From an uncultured Bacteroidota bacterium (lineage in GTDB: Bacteria; Bacteroidota; Bacteroidia; Chitinophagales; Chitinophagaceae), in NCBI GenBank assembly GCA_946887345.1, contig CAMPKR010000042.1, positions 1 through 11,570 on the forward strand: 11,570 bases of DNA, given 5' to 3'. This document shows, piece after piece, positions 7,698 through 11,570 of the stretch. The notes beneath the pieces were generated by a model. The model had not been told where the DNA came from, did not search any database, and worked only from the letters and a program-made list of their open reading frames with translations. Numbering within the stretch: position 1 is the first letter of the stretch; each line of letters starts with the position of its first letter. The translations under genes and the position numbers were made by a program.

Positions 7698-9890
7698 TTA
7701 GTCGAGAAATTTAGTGTCTTTCGTGTCCGTGGTTTCCTTCGGCGTCCTCGTTACTGTATAGCAAACAACCACATCGCAGGTTTTACAGTTCTTATCCGTA
7801 AAACTGTATCTGATGCAAATAGTACTTACCATAGAACAGCAACTCAGATCGGCCAATGCCGGCAAGCCTATGTTTAAATTAATATCCAGATTGCCCTGGT
7901 TATTACACTGCCAGGCAATGACCTTTGACGGGAATGTCTGGCTGCTATTAATAGATGAGGCATTAATAGCAGTACCGCTGTTCCACGAAATGGTGTTGGT
8001 TCCCGAAAAATGATATACATTATTGGGCTGTTTATCGCACTCCCTGCAAGCCTCATTATTCACGCTGTCTGAAACAAACACTATTTCTGCTGTTACATTT
8101 TGTATGTTGGTCGGTGTAATAGAGAATGTCTGGTTGATCTGGGCCATATTGTTGCCAATATCTTTTATGGCCTGATTGCCGGGTTTTATCTGCATACTGT
8201 CCACACAGTAGTTACAGCTGCAGCAAGGCATTTGAATCGTATCTGCGCACGGTACATTTACTGTTTCTCCGGTTAGCGCGCAAGTGTAGGTGATCAGCAC
8301 CCTGATGAACAGTGTTTTGTTACACATGTTCTCATCTACATTAAAGCTGAACTGGGTATTATTTACCGGTGGCAGGCTGTTACCCGGCACAAGGTTGCTT
8401 ACGGCAACAGGAGGACCGGCGAAATTATTGGCCTTAAAATCTGTAATCGTAACGCTGCTTATCGTTAGGCCCGAAGTATTATTGATAGTTATGTGGCCCC
8501 AAACCTTTGTTTTATTACTGTCGGCACATTTGGCACTATCGAGCGAAACCGACAGGTCGGGGAAACATGAACCTGCTATGTTAAACATAACTATATTGCT
8601 GAATCCCGGTACGTTTGGCCTCGGCATATCGACCGGTCTCGACTGTCCATGAACTTTTACCGGCGCATCCGATTTAGGCTTAGCCGTATCAGAGGCGATG
8701 ACGTTCATCTGTGCTTCATAAGTACTGGTCTGCTGGGTTTGAATATCGCTGAAATGCTCAATAACTCCATTCCAATTATTAGGCACAGTATCCTTCAGCA
8801 CCAGCTTCCTCTTGCCATTCTTACTAACACTCCATAGTTTTATCTCATAGCGCACGTCTCGCCTGTCTGTTCCTTTATATTCTATACGCAGTTCGTCTTT
8901 TAATATCGTCGTAGTCGACTTATTGGTGGGGTACGTGATCACCGGATTTTTAATAGCAACTTTTTCTTCTTCCTTCTTCTTTTCATCCGCCTTCCTGCGC
9001 ATGGCCTCTTTTATTTCATTTTGCTTCTTCTTCTTCCGCGTTTCTTTCCCGGTAAGGCCATCCTGCAATAATTTGGGGTCCAGGCTCATTTTCATGCCCA
9101 GCTGATATGACAGGTTATTATATGGACTGCGGACTGTACGATTTTCAGCTTTCCCGCCTACTAATTCATCATAACTATTATTTCCGCTTGCCGGCTGCCA
9201 AAGGCTATACCTGTTTTTGATAGCTGGTCCGAAACTTTGTGACGCTCCGAGCGACAGTTCTGTCTGGGAGCTGAGCTTATAGCCTAGTTCCAGTTCGGGC
9301 TTAAGTACCAGGCCACCTGTCCTCACTTCTTGCGAAGTAAACAGCGGAACTACTGTACCTGTACTACCGCCTGAAGCAGCTACATCATATAATACAGAGT
9401 ATTCCTCACGACGAAAACTCATATAACCCACTTGCACACCCGGAGTTATCGAAAACTTTGAAGCCCTGACCGTCACTCGCGGACCCACAGTAATTTGAAG
9501 AGAGTTTGCGTCGCCAACATTCTTGCTGTAGTACGGACTTCCCGAACCTAAGAGCCCTTTATACAGCGCCCGCACGTAGCCGAGACTATTATCTGCACTA
9601 AAAGAATTATAAGTAGCAGAGAGGCCAAAGCCCAGCTCATACTTATACTTCCACACAGATCCGTTAGCTAAGCGCCTCGACAGTTCAAGGCTTCCAAGCC
9701 AACCATCTCCAAGGAAGGCTGATTCACGTAATGCAGCTTGAGGCTGTGAGAGACCAAACCTCGGAATTACCTGGATCGGAACGCTCTGCTCTGCAGTTTT
9801 TTTTGCACTGTCTGTTGAAACAACGTTCTGCGCATTTGCTGACACGCCTGCCACCGCCAGTAGTACCAGCAGAATTCTTCTTTTCTTCAT
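7698..9890 (-). CDS. Predicted outer-membrane beta-barrel protein with charged linker and C-terminal cysteine module
   Basis: The 730-residue protein starts at ATG 9890 with a clear signal peptide: basic MKKRR, a hydrophobic core, and likely cleavage near ANAQ (18-21). Residues about 60-270 show alternating amphipathic strands with aromatic ends (for example LSLGASQSFGP and LGYKLSS), consistent with a small outer-membrane barrel. Residues 284-311 form a run of Lys, Arg and Glu likely to be helical. An Fn3-like domain follows (about 315-400, starting NPVITYPTNKS), then a DUF11/CARDB-like beta domain (about 440-550). The last part is a cysteine module (556-712) also found in the giant protein of the next gene. 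The protein ends in a short polar tail. It is first in the probable operon; the next gene begins 15 bases after its stop. Its job may be anchoring or exporting the giant protein; this is inferred from linkage and the shared module, not from a recognised family. It is not a confident PorP/SprF match. Confidence 0.9.
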   Translation of the reverse strand: MKKRRILLVLLAVAGVSANAQNVVSTDSAKKTAEQSVPIQVIPRFGLSQPQAALRESAFLGDGWLGSLELSRRLANGSVWKYKYELGFGLSATYNSFSADNSLGYVRALYKGLLGSGSPYYSKNVGDANSLQITVGPRVTVRASKFSITPGVQVGYMSFRREEYSVLYDVAASGGSTGTVVPLFTSQEVRTGGLVLKPELELGYKLSSQTELSLGASQSFGPAIKNRYSLWQPASGNNSYDELVGGKAENRTVRSPYNNLSYQLGMKMSLDPKLLQDGLTGKETRKKKKQNEIKEAMRRKADEKKKEEEKVAIKNPVITYPTNKSTTTILKDELRIEYKGTDRRDVRYEIKLWSVSKNGKRKLVLKDTVPNNWNGVIEHFSDIQTQQTSTYEAQMNVIASDTAKPKSDAPVKVHGQSRPVDMPRPNVPGFSNIVMFNIAGSCFPDLSVSLDSAKCADSNKTKVWGHITINNTSGLTISSVTITDFKANNFAGPPVAVSNLVPGNSLPPVNNTQFSFNVDENMCNKTLFIRVLITYTCALTGETVNVPCADTIQMPCCSCNYCVDSMQIKPGNQAIKDIGNNMAQINQTFSITPTNIQNVTAEIVFVSDSVNNEACRECDKQPNNVYHFSGTNTISWNSGTAINASSINSSQTFPSKVIAWQCNNQGNLDINLNIGLPALADLSCCSMVSTICIRYSFTDKNCKTCDVVVCYTVTRTPKETTDTKDTKFLD
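7755..8225 (-). repeat. Cysteine module shared with the giant downstream protein (residues about 556-712)
   Basis: The module opens CCSCNYC, has CREC (615-618), a tryptophan (660), LPALADLSCCS (676-686), ICIR (691-694), CKTCD (702-706) and CYTV (710-713). The matching landmarks in the giant protein lie at 2667-3176. The two copies differ considerably in sequence, so they look like an old duplication or two members of a widespread domain rather than a recent copy. Confidence 0.7.
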
Positions 9891-9914
9891 GCGAAAAGTT
9901 TTTTACACCTCACG

Positions 9915-9944
9915 CAAATGTTTGTTGCGGAAAGTGCTTGTAAA
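9915..9944 (-). promoter_or_regulatory. Possible weak promoter for the two-gene operon
   Basis: Read on the minus strand, TTTA (9944-9941) and AACATTTG (9922-9915) are each one base from the Bacteroidota -33 (TTTG) and -7 (TAnnTTTG) elements and stand 18 bases apart. They lie 24 bases before the ATG at 9890. No better match was found between 9891 and 10414, but two imperfect boxes are weak evidence. Confidence 0.35.
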
Positions 9945-10260
9945 TAAAAATTCTCTTCTTGATCCCCGAACTGGCAATGGAGTGATAAGCCCGTAATGAA
10001 AGGAAAAAACCGTGCAAAAAATAAAGCCGTTCGAGATGCTGACTATAGCCTAAACATTGCCAAAAATGGATATGTAATTACACATCTTAAGCTAAAATTA
10101 ATTGTAAGTTTCGTTAATGTCAATAAGGCAGCGCGAAAAAGTGAAAAAAATGTTAAAATGAATTCTTAACCGATTAACAATCAGCTAATTATATCACTCA
10201 CCAGTAGCGCTTGCTTTTATTTTGCTTGTGCAGAACGACAGAACGCTTAATTCTATATAT

Positions 10261-10277
10261 TCAAATATTATATTTGA
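10261..10277. repeat. AT-only palindrome (TCAAATA-TTA-TATTTGA)
   Basis: Seven-base perfect arms surround three bases in the middle of the AT-rich intergenic region. It could be a regulator-binding site or a weak hairpin. In such AT-rich sequence a palindrome of this size is not rare, so the call is tentative. Confidence 0.3.
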
Positions 10278-10414
10278 TTAATTGTAACTGGATTAGTTGC
10301 TTTTAGTTTTTATACAAAAGCTGTAATTCCTGGTTACTTTCCGATACAAAAACGGCCCTTGCACATTTTATGTGTTTAGAGCATAGATTCGTAAACTGCT
10401 AGGAACATACTATG

Positions 10415-11570
10415 TTACTTCCAGATGTTATTATCAATCTTAGCTTTTTTCGAATCAATTATGTTAACTAAATCAATGTGGATGCTTTCAGCCTTCTTTC
10501 TTTTTTTATTCGTGAATTGTAAGAATAGCAAAAACTGGATTTTTTTGAAGAAATCGAATCTAGAAGACAAATAGAATTTTACACCTTCAAAAACGACAAT
10601 GCCCGCTATGACAATCCAAATTTCGTGGGAGAACTGCTTTACTAATAATACCGCAACTGGAACGATTGCTACAATAGTAAGCACATCGATTAGCCTAGCA
10701 ATGTTTCTGGTATATGTATATCTCTGTGTGGCGAACTCCTCATATTCTTGTTTCACACTAGTAAATACTTGGCCAGCTTGACTGCCTTCTTCCAATTTCT
10801 GGTCAAGCATTGTTTTCAGCACTTCTTTATAACTCTTTATACCTCCTGTTTCTACTGACGAATCTTTTGCGTTTTTGTAGTGTATATTGCTAAATAGAAT
10901 TAGTGAGTCGCTAATAACAATAACGTCTGCAGTTAGTTCCCGAATAGAATTAATATAGGATAGAACCTGTGAGCCGCTATATTTGAAACTTGTTTTTCTC
11001 TTCTTGATAAATTTTATGAACTCATCATAATCATTATCACCGTCTTCATTAAAAAACGGTTTTGCAAGTATATATAGCTGGGAAGGCAAAATCGTATCTG
11101 GAATTATTGTCTCCTGTTCGTTTGAAATAATTGCGTTGAGACTCCTATCTGATGTTAAATAAAACGAGTTGACATCGTAAAAGTTGTAATTGTTATTAGC
11201 TCTTCTCTTTCTTACAAGCAGCACGTTATAGGCATCTACTTCCGACGCCTTCTTTCCGTATCTAATACCCATTTCCCTTTTCTGACTAAAGAGGAATTGT
11301 GAATATTTTTTGAATAGTTTATCATCAATATTATTCGAGCTGTTTATTGTAGCGCCAAGCTCCTCTAGTATTAATCGATAATCATTGTAAATTTTTCTTT
11401 GATACTGCTCTGGAGTTTTAACTTCATTCCTTGCATATGCTTGAGCATAGTGCACAATGAAATCATCATCAAAAAGTTCAGCATGTGCCTCACTAAATGT
11501 CCCTAATATCGAGATGTTTTGTTGAATATTTGCGTTGCTCAGAAATTTTATAATCTGGTCTAGTTTATTA
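10415..11570 (-). CDS. PIN-like domain membrane protein, 5' end outside window
   Basis: The reading frame stays open from its TAA at 10415-10417 to the window edge, giving 384 visible C-terminal residues. A GTG at 11455 is only an internal valine: coherent coding sequence continues upstream without a stop, and no ATG occurs before the edge. Visible residues 109-144 carry SEVDAYNVLLVRKRR and, after a short gap, DVNSFYLTSDRSL, then LPSQL (161-165). An internal acidic helix followed by a strand ending L-T-x-D is typical of the second half of PIN nuclease domains; the first catalytic aspartate would lie outside the window. Near the end are two hydrophobic segments (about 291-311 and 317-334) that look like membrane helices, then a Lys-rich tail. 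PIN domains usually cleave RNA, and a membrane-tethered version would be unusual. Sampled lines are about 32-37% GC against about 40-48% in the neighbouring genes. The gene itself is secure; the PIN assignment is moderate. Confidence 0.82.
   Translation of the reverse strand, partial: NKLDQIIKFLSNANIQQNISILGTFSEAHAELFDDDFIVHYAQAYARNEVKTPEQYQRKIYNDYRLILEELGATINSSNNIDDKLFKKYSQFLFSQKREMGIRYGKKASEVDAYNVLLVRKRRANNNYNFYDVNSFYLTSDRSLNAIISNEQETIIPDTILPSQLYILAKPFFNEDGDNDYDEFIKFIKKRKTSFKYSGSQVLSYINSIRELTADVIVISDSLILFSNIHYKNAKDSSVETGGIKSYKEVLKTMLDQKLEEGSQAGQVFTSVKQEYEEFATQRYTYTRNIARLIDVLTIVAIVPVAVLLVKQFSHEIWIVIAGIVVFEGVKFYLSSRFDFFKKIQFLLFLQFTNKKRKKAESIHIDLVNIIDSKKAKIDNNIWK

Larger units (their letters stand above)
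9891..10414. other. AT-rich intergenic region without a supported gene
   Basis: These 524 bases separate the PIN-like gene from the surface-protein operon. I see no tRNA, rRNA, CRISPR or insertion-sequence features. Besides the possible promoter at 9915-9944 and the palindrome at 10261-10277, it holds a CACAT/ATGTG hairpin (10362-10374) and a palindrome AACATA-C-TATGTT (10404-10416) overlapping the stop codon of the PIN-like gene. Neither is followed by a T-run on the minus strand, so neither is a convincing terminator. A 57-codon plus-strand frame (9996-10169) is present but very Lys/Asn-rich and not convincing. Confidence 0.6.

Noticed and set aside
9996..10169. A 57-codon plus-strand open frame in the intergenic region
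   Set aside because: It is dominated by Lys and Asn as expected from A-rich DNA, has no clear ribosome-binding or promoter context, and resembles no protein I know.
10362..10416. Two small hairpins as terminators of the PIN-like gene
   Set aside because: Their stems are short and AT-rich, and no T-run follows on the minus strand.
10415..11455. Treating GTG at 11455 as the start of the PIN-like gene
   Set aside because: The same frame stays open with sensible coding sequence to base 11570, and the PIN-like fold would lack its first part if the protein started there.

Overview
The window most likely comes from a Bacteroidota chromosome, possibly a Chitinophagaceae-like member. This is inferred from three things: a giant PKD/Ig-like secreted protein beside a predicted outer-membrane protein, genes without clear Shine-Dalgarno sequences, and a good match to the Bacteroidota -33/-7 promoter pattern (TTTG ... 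TAnnTTTG). Every gene I can support lies on the minus strand, so transcription runs from high to low coordinates.

Layout in transcription order. (1) Bases 10415-11570 hold the 3' part of an AT-rich gene for a membrane protein with PIN-nuclease-like motifs; its true start is outside the window. (2) Bases 9891-10414 are an AT-rich gap with no convincing gene but a few small palindromes. (3) Two genes 15 bases apart form a probable operon. The first (7698-9890, 730 aa) is a predicted outer-membrane barrel with a highly charged linker and C-terminal soluble domains. The second (1857-7682, 1941 aa) is a giant secreted PKD/Ig-like protein with about 98 cysteines. A strong intrinsic terminator ends the operon at 1809-1840. 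(4) A 139-aa SRPBCC/AHSA1-type protein (1247-1666) has its own promoter and terminator. (5) A DEAD-box RNA helicase of the RhlE type (1-1153) has its N-terminus and both helicase lobes in view, and its 3' end beyond base 1.

The most interesting part is the two-gene operon. Both proteins carry what appears to be the same cysteine-rich module of about 160-170 residues, at 7755-8225 in the first gene and 2667-3176 in the second. The giant protein surrounds its copy with three diverged copies of a second cysteine-rich module. It has no recognisable type IX secretion C-terminal sorting domain. A reasonable inference is a dedicated cell-surface system: an outer-membrane protein paired with a giant disulfide-rich surface protein, resembling in layout the PorP/SprF-plus-adhesin pairs but with different domains. 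The helicase and the SRPBCC protein look like ordinary chromosomal genes. The PIN-like gene is poorer in GC and may be an accessory gene.
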